Of a stretch of DNA of 64,000 nucleotides, positions 48,489 to 57,145 are shown in pieces. The notes under the pieces were generated by a model. The model saw only the letters and a program-made list of their open reading frames with translations, had not been told where the DNA came from and did no database searches. The position numbers were made by a program, and so were the translations under genes. The DNA is from Cryobacterium arcticum (GTDB taxonomy: Bacteria; Actinomycetota; Actinomycetes; Actinomycetales; Microbacteriaceae), in contig NZ_QHLY01000013.1 in the NCBI RefSeq assembly GCF_003185895.1, positions 120,861 through 184,860 on the forward strand. Reading direction: 5' to 3'. The first letter of the stretch is position 1, and each line of letters begins with the position of its first letter.

Positions 48489-50879
48489 ATGCAGAGAACT
48501 GCAAGCACACCGGGAGCGGGACGCGAGAGCGCTCCCATCCTGCCCAGCGGTATCCGGATGGTAACGGGCGCCGGTTCGCTGCCGGCTGTCGAGGTCGACC
48601 TTCCCGCCGCGTCGGCGCTGGTCTACCTGCACGGGGCGCACGTCGCCCAGTGGACGCCCACCGGGCAGAAGCCCGTGCTGTGGATGAGCGAACACGGTGA
48701 ATTCTCACCGACCGCCGCGCTGCGCGGTGGCATTCCGGTCTGCTTCCCCTGGTTCGGTCCGAACCTCACCGATGCCAGCTTGCCCAACCACGGCTGGGCG
48801 CGCATTTCTCCCTGGACCCTCACCGCCGCGGCGATCGTCGGCGCCGACGCCGTTCTCACCTTCGAACTGGCCGGTGCCCACCGCGACGAGGCCGGCGTCG
48901 CCCAGCCGGTGTCGCTGCGTTACACCGTCACCGTCGGCGCCCGACTCACCCTCGAGCTGATGGCCGTAAACGAGGGTGACGCCCCGCTCAGCGTCGAGAC
49001 CGCCCTGCACACCTACTTCGCGGTGGGTGATGCCCGCACCACCCAGCTGCTCGGTTTGGCCGACCTACCGTATCTCGACCGCACGCTCACGCCGCCGGTA
49101 ACCGCGAGTTCCGCCCTGCCAGTCGCCATCATCGGCGGCGAACTCGACCGGGTCTACCCGATGCCGCGCGTCGTCACCATCGATGACGTCACCAACGAGC
49201 GCACCATCACCATCGGTGAGTCGGATGCCGCCCAGACGGTGGTGTGGAACCCCGGCACCGTCAAGGCCGCCGCGATGGGCGACTACGGCGACGACGAATG
49301 GACCGAAACGGTCTGCGTCGAGGCCTGCAACGTGCGCGAACAGGCCGTCATCCTGGCCGCGGGCCAGTCCCACAGCATGACCGCGACCATCGCGGTCACA
49401 CCCCACCCCCAGAGCACCCAACTGCCACCCGAAGAACGGATCGTCATGGAACGACTGACCAGCGCCATCCACCCCGCCGAGACCCTGCCCACCCGGGCCA
49501 TCCAGTTCGGAGAGGGCAACTTCCTGCGGGCATTCGTCGATTGGCAGCTGCAGCAGCTGAACAAGCAGGGCCTGTTCAACGGCGGCGTGAAGATCGTGCA
49601 GCCGCTCGCCGGCGGGCTCGTCGCCATGCTCGAAGAGCAGGACAACCTCTATACCGTGCTGCTGGAAGGCAAGCAGGACGGCAAAGAGGTGCAGACGCAC
49701 GAGGTCATCACCCTGGTCAACGGCACGGTCAACCCGTACACCGACTACCAGGCCTACCTCGACCTGGCCGAGGACGATGACATCGAATTCATCTTCTCCA
49801 ACACCACCGAGTCCGGCATCGTCTACAGCGCAGAGGACCTGCGCACCGACGCCCCGCACGCCAGCTTCCCGGGCAAGCTCACCGCCTTGCTCTTCCACCG
49901 CTTCGAACTGGGCAAGAAGGGCTTCACCCTCATCCCGTGTGAGCTGATCGAGCACAACGGCGACAAGCTCAAGGAAACCGTGCTCGCCACGGCCGCCAAC
50001 TGGGAACTCGGCGACGCGTTCATCCAGTGGGTCAACACCGAGAACACCTTCTACTCCAGCCTGGTCGACCGGATCGTGCCCGGTTACCCGAAGGACCGCG
50101 CAGAGGAACTCTGCGCCGAGTTCGGTTTCGAAGACCGACTGATCGTCAAGGCTGAGCCGTTCCTGCTCTGGGTGCTCGAGGGCCCGCAGGCGCTCACCGA
50201 GACCCTGCCGCTGGCCCAGGCCGGACTGAACGTCACCGTCACCGACGACATGACCCCGTACCGCGAGCGCAAGGTCTTCCTCCTCAACGCCCCGCACACC
50301 ACGATGGCCTCCCTCGCCCGCCTCGCCGGCGTCGAGACCGTGCGCGACGTCATGCTCGACGCCGACTTCGGCCCGCTGGTCGACAAGGTCATGTACGAGG
50401 AGATCATTCCCGTGCTCGACCTGGCCCACGACGAGCTCGCCGCCTACGCCGAGTCCGTCAAGGAACGCTTCGAGAACCCGTTCATGCACCACGAACTCGC
50501 CTCGATCGCCCTCAACAGCGCCTCGAAGTTCAAGAGCCGCCTGCTGCCGATCCTGCTGAACTTCCACGCCGCGAACGCCACGTTCCCGCCCCGCATCACC
50601 CTGGCGTTGTCCGCGATCCTGCTCACCTACAGCGGCGACTCGGCCGTCACCGTCACCCCGGTCGACAGTGCCGACACCATCGCGGCCTTCCACGCCGCAT
50701 ACGCGGCGGCCGCCGATGACACGGCTGCCTACGTCGGCACGATCCTGGCCGACACCACCCTCTGGGGCACCGACCTGACCGCTCTCGACGGCCTCGTCGA
50801 TCAGGTCACCTCCGGCCTGATCAGCCTGCGCGACCGCGGCGTGCGCGCCACCCTCGCCGACCTCACCGTTCTCGCGTAA
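48489..50879 (+). CDS. uxaB: Fusion: hexose-6-phosphate mutarotase-like domain + tagaturonate reductase
   Basis: One uninterrupted 796-aa frame. Residues 1-315 are a YeaD-type aldose-1-epimerase/mutarotase domain (GGIPVCFPWFGPN, NHGWARISPW, catalytic His in ETALHTYFAVGD and Glu in VEACNVREQAVILAAG). Residues 320-796 are a UxaB-type altronate oxidoreductase that would reduce tagaturonate to altronate (IQFGEGNFLRAFVDWQ, TLIPCELIEHNGDKL, KVFLLNAPHTTMASL). GGAGG lies 5 nt before ATG 48489. An internal ATG at residue 320 (49446) has only a weak purine run upstream, so a separate product is possible but less likely. Confidence 0.9.
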   Translation: MQRTASTPGAGRESAPILPSGIRMVTGAGSLPAVEVDLPAASALVYLHGAHVAQWTPTGQKPVLWMSEHGEFSPTAALRGGIPVCFPWFGPNLTDASLPNHGWARISPWTLTAAAIVGADAVLTFELAGAHRDEAGVAQPVSLRYTVTVGARLTLELMAVNEGDAPLSVETALHTYFAVGDARTTQLLGLADLPYLDRTLTPPVTASSALPVAIIGGELDRVYPMPRVVTIDDVTNERTITIGESDAAQTVVWNPGTVKAAAMGDYGDDEWTETVCVEACNVREQAVILAAGQSHSMTATIAVTPHPQSTQLPPEERIVMERLTSAIHPAETLPTRAIQFGEGNFLRAFVDWQLQQLNKQGLFNGGVKIVQPLAGGLVAMLEEQDNLYTVLLEGKQDGKEVQTHEVITLVNGTVNPYTDYQAYLDLAEDDDIEFIFSNTTESGIVYSAEDLRTDAPHASFPGKLTALLFHRFELGKKGFTLIPCELIEHNGDKLKETVLATAANWELGDAFIQWVNTENTFYSSLVDRIVPGYPKDRAEELCAEFGFEDRLIVKAEPFLLWVLEGPQALTETLPLAQAGLNVTVTDDMTPYRERKVFLLNAPHTTMASLARLAGVETVRDVMLDADFGPLVDKVMYEEIIPVLDLAHDELAAYAESVKERFENPFMHHELASIALNSASKFKSRLLPILLNFHAANATFPPRITLALSAILLTYSGDSAVTVTPVDSADTIAAFHAAYAAAADDTAAYVGTILADTTLWGTDLTALDGLVDQVTSGLISLRDRGVRATLADLTVLA

Positions 50880-50916
50880 CGCGCGCTCACCCCCACGACT
50901 AGAAGGACTGCAGATC

Positions 50917-52302
50917 ATGCTCCTGAACGACGACTTCCTGCTCGGCACCGACATGGCGAAGAAGCTGTATCACAACCACGCCAAGAACATGCCCATCATC
51001 GACTTCCACTGTCACCTGAACCCCCAGGAGATCTACGAAGACCTCAACTTCGCCAGCATCACCGAGGTCTGGCTGAAGGGCGACCACTACAAGTGGCGCC
51101 TGATGCGGGCCAACGGGGTGCCCGAGAACCTGATCACCGGCGACGCCGACGACTTCGACAAGTTCTACGCCTGGGCCGGCACCGTCGAGAAGGCCCTCGG
51201 CAACCCGCTCTACGTCTGGACCCACCTCGAACTCAAGCGCTTCTTCAACATCGACCTCGTGCTCAGCCGCGAGACCGCCCGCGAGGTCTACGACCGCGCC
51301 AACGCACTGCTGGCCACCGGAGCGTTCTCCCGCCGCAGCCTCATCCGCTCGAGCAACGTGACCGCGATCTGCACCACGGATGACCCGGCCGACGACCTGC
51401 ACTGGCACGAGCTGCTCAAGACCGAGAAGGCGTTCACCGTCGTCCCGGCGTTCCGCCCCGACAAGGCCATGAACATCCATGCCGCCGGCTACGCCGACTA
51501 CCTGGTCACCCTCGGTGCGTCCGCCGGCGTCAAGATCGGCGCCTTCGCCGACATCGTCGCCGCCCTCACCGCCCGGGTGGACTTCTTCCACTCCATGGGA
51601 GCACGCCTGTCCGACCACGCCCTCGACATCGTCGTCTACGCCGAGGCGACTGAGGCCGAACTCGATACCGTCGTGGCGACCGCCATCGCCGGCGGCACCC
51701 TGAGCACCCTGCAGAACGCCCAGTACCGCACCGCGATCCTCCAGGCGCTGATGCGCATGTACACGGTGAAGAACTGGACCATGCAGCTGCACCTGCACGC
51801 GCTGCGCAACACCAACACGCGCATGCTCGACATCCTCGGCCCCGACACCGGCTACGACGGCATGAACGACCGCCCGGTCGCCGAGTCGCTGGCCGCGCTG
51901 TTCGACTCGATGGAACTCGAGAACAACGTGCCGCGCACCATGCTCTACTCGCTCAACCCCAACGACTACCTGCCGCTGGCCACCCTGATGGGTTCGTACC
52001 AGAAGGACACCGTTCAGAAGATGCAGCTGGGCAGCGCCTGGTGGCACAACGACACCCGCTCCGGCATGCGCCTGCAGTTGCAGACCTTCGCCGACGAGAG
52101 CCTGCTCTCGAACTTCGTGGGCATGCTCACCGACTCGCGCAGCTTCCTCTCCTACCCGCGGCACGAGTACTTCCGTCGCATCCTCTGCGAGCTCATCGGC
52201 GAGTGGGTCGAACTCGGCGAGGTTCCCGACGACGAAGCGATCCTCGGCCAGATGGTCGAAGACATCTGCTTCAACAACGCCAACAACTACTTCGGCCTCT
52301 AA
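50917..52302 (+). CDS. uxaC: Glucuronate (uronate) isomerase
   Basis: Isomerises glucuronate to fructuronate and galacturonate to tagaturonate. The 461-aa TIM barrel of the amidohydrolase-like superfamily has the opening IIDFHCHLNPQEI with its metal histidines, KWRLMRANGV, TTDDPADDLHWH and a C-terminal LPRHEYFRRIL-type end (SYPRHEYFRRILCE). It follows the fusion gene by 37 nt and precedes the transporter gene by 48 nt. AGAAGGA lies upstream of the ATG at a slightly long 10 nt. Confidence 0.97.
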   Translation: MLLNDDFLLGTDMAKKLYHNHAKNMPIIDFHCHLNPQEIYEDLNFASITEVWLKGDHYKWRLMRANGVPENLITGDADDFDKFYAWAGTVEKALGNPLYVWTHLELKRFFNIDLVLSRETAREVYDRANALLATGAFSRRSLIRSSNVTAICTTDDPADDLHWHELLKTEKAFTVVPAFRPDKAMNIHAAGYADYLVTLGASAGVKIGAFADIVAALTARVDFFHSMGARLSDHALDIVVYAEATEAELDTVVATAIAGGTLSTLQNAQYRTAILQALMRMYTVKNWTMQLHLHALRNTNTRMLDILGPDTGYDGMNDRPVAESLAALFDSMELENNVPRTMLYSLNPNDYLPLATLMGSYQKDTVQKMQLGSAWWHNDTRSGMRLQLQTFADESLLSNFVGMLTDSRSFLSYPRHEYFRRILCELIGEWVELGEVPDDEAILGQMVEDICFNNANNYFGL

Positions 52303-52350
52303 ACCGGCCATCCCGAAGAACCCGTCAAATCGAAAGAGTGTATGTGAGTC

Positions 52351-53790
52351 ATGGCTATTCAAACTGGTACTGATGCGGGTGCAGCGGCTCCCGCTGCGCC
52401 CCAGGTCGGCGCCCCCGCAAGCGAGCGAATTTCCACCAGGGAAAAGGTCTCCTACGGGTTCGGCGACTTCGGCAACGGCTTCATGTTCGACCTGGGCCAG
52501 TCCTACCTGACCAAGTTCTGGATCGACACCTGCGGCATCGCCGCCGGCGTCGTGGCCCTGATCTTCTCGCTCGCGAAGATCTTCGACGCCTTCATGGACC
52601 CGATCGCCGCCGCCTACATCGACAGCCGCAAATTCGGCAAGCGCGGAAAATTCCGCCCGGTGATGATGATCTCCTCGATCCTCCTCGGCGTCATGACCGT
52701 CGTGACCTTCACCATGCCCGATGTCACCATGGGCTGGAAGATCGCCTTCGCGGCCGGCAGCTATGCCATCTGGGGCCTCATCTACTCCTTCACCAACGAC
52801 CCTTACGGCTCGCTGGCCTCGGTGATGACCCGCAATATCAAGGACCGCGCCCAGCTGGCCACCTCCCGCCAGACCGGCTCGCTCGGTGCGCAGTGGATCT
52901 GCGGCTTCGCCTTCATCCCGATCATGATGATGTTCGGCGGCATGACCGGCAAGAACTACATGTGGGCATCCGCCGTGTTCGCCCTCATCGGCATCGTCTC
53001 GTTCTACGTCTGCTACCGCGGTACCAAGGAACGCGTCTACGTCAACCGCGAGGTCGGCTTCGCCCAGAACAGCATGAAGGACTACGCCAGGGCGATCTTC
53101 ACCAACCGTCCCCTCCTCGGCCTCGTGCTGATGACCCTGTTCACGATCTCCGCCATGAACGTGAACAACATGATGATGATCTTCTTCGCCGAGTACAACC
53201 TCGGCAACATCGGCCTGCAGCCGATCCTCAACCTCGTCATGATCGGCGCTTCCATCGTGGGCATCATGTTCGTGCCGCGCCTGGTCGGCCGGTTCGGCAA
53301 GAAGCGCACTGCCATGGGCGGTTTCATCATCGGCGTCGTCGCCAACGGCCTCAACTTCATCATCCCCACCAACCTGTGGACCTTCATGCTGCTGGTCACC
53401 ATCGGCTACATGGCCCTGGCCATCCCGAACGCCGTCACCTGGGCCTTCGTCTCCGACACCATCGACTACGGCGAATGGAACAGCGGAGTTCGCAAAGAGA
53501 CCATGACCTACGCGGCCTTCAACTTCTCCCGCAAGATCGCCCAATCCATCGCCGCCCTGGTGGGCGCCGGGATGCTTGCCGTCACCGGCTATGTCGCCCA
53601 GGGAGCCAGCCAGTCAGAAGAGACCCTCTTCGGCATCAAGGCCGTGATGACGCTCTACCCGGCCATCGCCCTGGCCCTGGCCGCCGTCATCGTCTACTTC
53701 CTCTACAACCTCTCTGACGACAAGTACCTCAGCATCGTCGGCGACCTTGAAGCCGGTCGCTGGAAGAACGGCGTCATCGGCGAAGCGTAA
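52351..53790 (+). CDS. GPH-family sugar:cation symporter (probable hexuronate/glucuronide uptake)
   Basis: The 479-aa membrane protein has twelve predicted helices and the glycoside-pentoside-hexuronide family marks: the N-terminal EKVSYGFGDFGNGFMFDLG, FDAFMDPIAAAYIDSRK between helices 2 and 3, and VTWAFVSDTIDYGEWNSGVRKE after helix 9 or 10. An Ala-rich cytoplasmic tail of about 25 residues precedes it. The substrate, galacturonate, glucuronate or an oligomer, is inferred from the operon. The SD is weak (GAAAGAG). Confidence 0.9.
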   Translation: MAIQTGTDAGAAAPAAPQVGAPASERISTREKVSYGFGDFGNGFMFDLGQSYLTKFWIDTCGIAAGVVALIFSLAKIFDAFMDPIAAAYIDSRKFGKRGKFRPVMMISSILLGVMTVVTFTMPDVTMGWKIAFAAGSYAIWGLIYSFTNDPYGSLASVMTRNIKDRAQLATSRQTGSLGAQWICGFAFIPIMMMFGGMTGKNYMWASAVFALIGIVSFYVCYRGTKERVYVNREVGFAQNSMKDYARAIFTNRPLLGLVLMTLFTISAMNVNNMMMIFFAEYNLGNIGLQPILNLVMIGASIVGIMFVPRLVGRFGKKRTAMGGFIIGVVANGLNFIIPTNLWTFMLLVTIGYMALAIPNAVTWAFVSDTIDYGEWNSGVRKETMTYAAFNFSRKIAQSIAALVGAGMLAVTGYVAQGASQSEETLFGIKAVMTLYPAIALALAAVIVYFLYNLSDDKYLSIVGDLEAGRWKNGVIGEA

Positions 53791-53839
53791 AGCCCGCCCG
53801 TCCACACCACTACTTGCAGCATCCAACGAATCGATTCTC

Positions 53840-55384
53840 ATGTCACACATTGAAAGCATCGCTACCGGCACATCCGTGCTGGTCATGGCCGAGGGCGACG
53901 ACGTAGCCGTCGCCCTCCGCGACCTGGCGCCGGGGGAGGCACTTCCCGTCGGCGACGGCGTCCTCACTGTCACCACGCTGGTTCCCAGTGGCCACAAGAT
54001 CGCGCTCACCGACATGAGCGTCGGCGCCACCGTGCACAAGTACGGCCAGTCGATCGGCGTCGCCACGGCCCCGATCAGCCGGGGCGAGCAGGTGCACAGC
54101 CACAACATCGGCATGGACCTCGCCGCCCGCACCCATGAATTCGGCACCGTGCACACCGAGCTGCCCGTCCCGACCGAGCGGCGCACCTTCCAGGGCTTCC
54201 GCCGGGCCGACGGCCGGGCCGGTACCCGCAACTACATCGCGATCCTCACCACGGTGAACTGCTCCGGCACCACCGCCAAGCTGATCGCGGACCGGTTCCG
54301 GAACGGCGCACTCGACAAGTTCGAGAACGTCGACGGCGTCATCGCCCTCACCCACCAGAGCGGCTGCGGCCTGGTCCTGGAGAGCGAGGGCGCGCAGGTG
54401 CTGCTTCGTACCCTGAACGGCTACGCCCGCCACCCCAACATCGCCGGTGTGCTGATGCTCAGCCTCGGCTGCGAGATGACCCCGACCAGCCTGGTGCTGG
54501 CCGAGGGCGTCCTGCCCAGCGACACCGTGGTGGAGTCCCTCTCGATTCAGGAGACCGGCGGCATGCGCAACACCGTCGCCGCCGGCGTCGAGAAGATCCT
54601 GGCCCTGGCCGAACAGATCAACACCCGCCACCGTGAACCGATCGACATCTCCGAGCTCGTGCTGGGCCTGAACTGCGGCGGCTCCGACGGCTACTCCGGC
54701 ATCACCGCCAACCCGGCCCTGGGCTGGGCATCCGACGTTCTCGTGTCGCACGGCGGAACCAGCGTGCTGGCCGAGACGCCCGAGATCTACGGGGCCGAGC
54801 ACCTGCTCACCGCCCGGGCCACCACCCCGGCCGTGGGCCACAAGCTGATCGACCGGATCGACTGGTGGGAAACCTACATCCACGCCAACGGCGGCACCAT
54901 GGACAACAACCCCTCCCCGGGCAACAAGGTCGGCGGCATCAGCACCATCCTGGAGAAGTCCCTCGGCGCTGTCGCCAAGGCCGGCCACGCCGACCTCGCC
55001 GCCGTCTACGAATACGCCGAACCGATCGACACCCGGGGCCTGGGCTTCATGGACACCCCCGGCTACGACCCGGTCTCGGTCACCGGCCTCGTCGCCGGCG
55101 GCGCCACCGTCGTGGTCTTCACCACCGGCCGCGGCTCGGTCTTCGGTTGCAAGCCCACCCCGAGCATCAAGGTGGGCACCAACACCGAACTGTTCCTGCG
55201 CCAGGGCGACGACATCGACATCGACGCCGGTCGCATCGCGGATGGCAACGCCACCGTCGACCAGGTCGGCGCCGAGATCCTCGAGATGATCATCGCCGTC
55301 GCCAGCGGCACGCAGACCGTGAGCGAAGAGTTCGACGTTGGCCAGGAAGAATTCGTGCCGTGGCACATCGGAGCGGTGACCTGA
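53840..55384 (+). CDS. uxaA: Altronate dehydratase
   Basis: Dehydrates altronate to 2-keto-3-deoxygluconate. The 514-aa protein of the UxaA/GarD family has an N-terminal SAF domain (residues about 8-100) and the large catalytic domain with metal-site cysteines (TTVNCSGT, HQSGCGLV, LSLGCEMTP, LNCGGSDGYSG). The start is ATG 53840, 49 nt after the transporter stop; an upstream in-frame start at 53747 would overlap that gene. No clear SD is visible. The stop overlaps the kdgK ATG by one base (TGATG). Confidence 0.95.
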   Translation: MSHIESIATGTSVLVMAEGDDVAVALRDLAPGEALPVGDGVLTVTTLVPSGHKIALTDMSVGATVHKYGQSIGVATAPISRGEQVHSHNIGMDLAARTHEFGTVHTELPVPTERRTFQGFRRADGRAGTRNYIAILTTVNCSGTTAKLIADRFRNGALDKFENVDGVIALTHQSGCGLVLESEGAQVLLRTLNGYARHPNIAGVLMLSLGCEMTPTSLVLAEGVLPSDTVVESLSIQETGGMRNTVAAGVEKILALAEQINTRHREPIDISELVLGLNCGGSDGYSGITANPALGWASDVLVSHGGTSVLAETPEIYGAEHLLTARATTPAVGHKLIDRIDWWETYIHANGGTMDNNPSPGNKVGGISTILEKSLGAVAKAGHADLAAVYEYAEPIDTRGLGFMDTPGYDPVSVTGLVAGGATVVVFTTGRGSVFGCKPTPSIKVGTNTELFLRQGDDIDIDAGRIADGNATVDQVGAEILEMIIAVASGTQTVSEEFDVGQEEFVPWHIGAVT

Positions 55385-56418
55385 TGACCGCCTCCCAGAC
55401 CGCCGCCTCCCAGACCGCCTCCGACCAACCCGCCGTGGTGTGCTTCGGCGAGACGATGGGCATGTTCACCCCCACCAGTTCTGCGCCGCTGAACACCGCC
55501 GCAGGCTTCACCCTCGGCACCGGTGGTGCCGAATCCAACGTCGCCATGCACCTGGCCGAACTCGGCCACCAGGTCGCCTGGGCCAGCGCGGTGGGCACCG
55601 ACCCCGTTGGCACCAAGATCATCGACGCCCTCGCTGCGGCCGGCGTCGACACCAGGTGGGTCGGCCGCACGGCCGACCTGCCCACCGGGCTCTACCTCAA
55701 GGAGCCCGACACCGGTAGCGGAGCACACGTGTTCTACTACCGCCAAGGCTCGGCGGCATCCGCGCTGAAGATCGCGGATGCCGTCGGCTGGCCCCTGGCC
55801 GGCGCCCGGTGGATCCACACCACCGGTATCACCCCGGCGCTCTCCGCGAGCTGCGCCGAACTGGTCGAGCACGTGCTCGACCACGCCCACGAATGGGGCG
55901 CATCCGTCTCCTTCGACATCAACTTCCGTCCCGGCCTCTGGCCGGTCAGTGAAGCCGCACCGCGCCTGCTCGCCCTGGCGGCCAAGGCCACCGTGGTGCT
56001 CGTCGGCCTCGATGAAGCCGAAACGCTGTGGGGCTCCGTCACCTCAGCAGACGTGCGCGCCCTGCTGCCGAATGTGCAGTACCTGGTGGTGAAGGACGGC
56101 TCCATCGACGCCACCGAATTCTCGCTGAACTCTGACGGCACCGACACCATCACCGTCGTGCCGGCTCGCAAGGTCGACGTCGTCGAACCCGTCGGCGCCG
56201 GCGATGCCTTCGCCGCGGGCTACCTGTCCAGCCTCATCACCGCGGAGACCTCCGCGGACCGCCTGGCTCGTGGGCACTCCCGCGCTGCCTGGGCGCTGGG
56301 CAGCCGCCAGGACTTCCGCCCCGGACTCGGCCAGCGCATGTCGGCCGATGAACCCCACGCCGCCGGTGACACCAGCGGCACCAGCGACAACGACCGTGAA
56401 CTCGAACTCAGGAGATAA
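55384..56418 (+). CDS. kdgK: 2-keto-3-deoxygluconate kinase
   Basis: PfkB-family sugar kinase of 344 aa that phosphorylates KDG to KDPG. It has the N-terminal VVCFGETMGMF, the GGAESNVAMHLAELGH glycine motif and the C-terminal anion-hole/catalytic signature VEPVGAGDAFAAGYL with the catalytic Asp. A disordered Ser/Ala N-terminal tail (about 17 residues) and an acidic C-terminal tail flank the domain. It is coupled to uxaA, and eda follows after 3 nt. Confidence 0.95.
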   Translation: MTASQTAASQTASDQPAVVCFGETMGMFTPTSSAPLNTAAGFTLGTGGAESNVAMHLAELGHQVAWASAVGTDPVGTKIIDALAAAGVDTRWVGRTADLPTGLYLKEPDTGSGAHVFYYRQGSAASALKIADAVGWPLAGARWIHTTGITPALSASCAELVEHVLDHAHEWGASVSFDINFRPGLWPVSEAAPRLLALAAKATVVLVGLDEAETLWGSVTSADVRALLPNVQYLVVKDGSIDATEFSLNSDGTDTITVVPARKVDVVEPVGAGDAFAAGYLSSLITAETSADRLARGHSRAAWALGSRQDFRPGLGQRMSADEPHAAGDTSGTSDNDRELELRR

Positions 56419-56421
56419 CCC

Positions 56422-57054
56422 ATGACCCAGTCCACTATCCAGCCGATCAAGACAACCGAATGGTTCCCCGGGGACTTCTTCGCGGTTCCCGTCATCGCCG
56501 TCTTCCGTGGCCTGTCCGCCGCCGAAGCCGTGCGCCTGTCGGTGCGCGCCTGGGATGCCGGCGTCGAGCACGTCGAAATCCCGATTCAGACCATCGACGC
56601 CGTGCCCGTGCTGCAGGCCGTGGCTGACGCCGCCGCCGAACGCGGCCTGGTCATCGGTGCCGGAACCGTGACCACCCTCGAGCAGCTCGACGCGGCGACC
56701 AATGTCGGCGTGGCCTTCACGGTCTCGCCCGGCTTCGACCCGGCCATCATCGCCGAGAGCGTGCGCCGCGGCATCCCGCACCTGCCGGGACTGGCCACCG
56801 CCACCGAGATCCTGCAGGCCCGTGCGCTCGGCCTCACCTGGGTCAAGGCGTTCCCCGCCTCCGTGCTCGGTGCGGCGTGGGTGAAGGCCATGAAGGGCCC
56901 GTACCCCGACACCAACTTCATCGCCACCGGCGGCGTCACCGCTCACAATGCCCCCGAGTTCCTCGCCGCGGGCACCAGCGTGGTCGGCCTCTCCGGCGCC
57001 TTCGCCGACGACGCCCAGCTCGACCTCGTGCGCGCCCTGATCGCAGGCGCCTGA
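56422..57054 (+). CDS. eda: KDPG aldolase
   Basis: Splits 2-keto-3-deoxy-6-phosphogluconate into pyruvate and glyceraldehyde-3-phosphate. The 210-aa TIM barrel has the catalytic glutamate in HVEIPIQTI, IGAGTVTTLEQLDAA, and the Schiff-base lysine in WVKAFPASVLG. FIATGGVTAHNAPEF binds phosphate. The VEIPIQT form differs from the common VEVTLRT. AGGAG lies at the end of kdgK. Last gene of the hexuronate operon, followed by a terminator. Confidence 0.95.
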   Translation: MTQSTIQPIKTTEWFPGDFFAVPVIAVFRGLSAAEAVRLSVRAWDAGVEHVEIPIQTIDAVPVLQAVADAAAERGLVIGAGTVTTLEQLDAATNVGVAFTVSPGFDPAIIAESVRRGIPHLPGLATATEILQARALGLTWVKAFPASVLGAAWVKAMKGPYPDTNFIATGGVTAHNAPEFLAAGTSVVGLSGAFADDAQLDLVRALIAGA

Positions 57055-57069
57055 GCCATCCAGAACCGT

Positions 57070-57103
57070 TGTGGCCCCGCGACCGATCGGTCGCGGGGCC
57101 ACA
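57070..57103. terminator. Terminator of the hexuronate operon
   Basis: A perfect 15-bp stem beginning TGTGGCCCCGCGACC with a 4-nt GATC loop, 15 nt after the eda stop. Confidence 0.85.
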
Positions 57104-57145
57104 GCCGTCTGCGACTGTAGGCTGGGCCCAACGAAGGGTGGTCGC

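Noticed and set aside
50899..53544. 881-aa minus-strand frame across uxaC and the transporter gene
   Set aside because: A His/Glu/Gly/Val-rich shadow frame opposite two clear enzymes; such long antisense frames are expected at this base composition.
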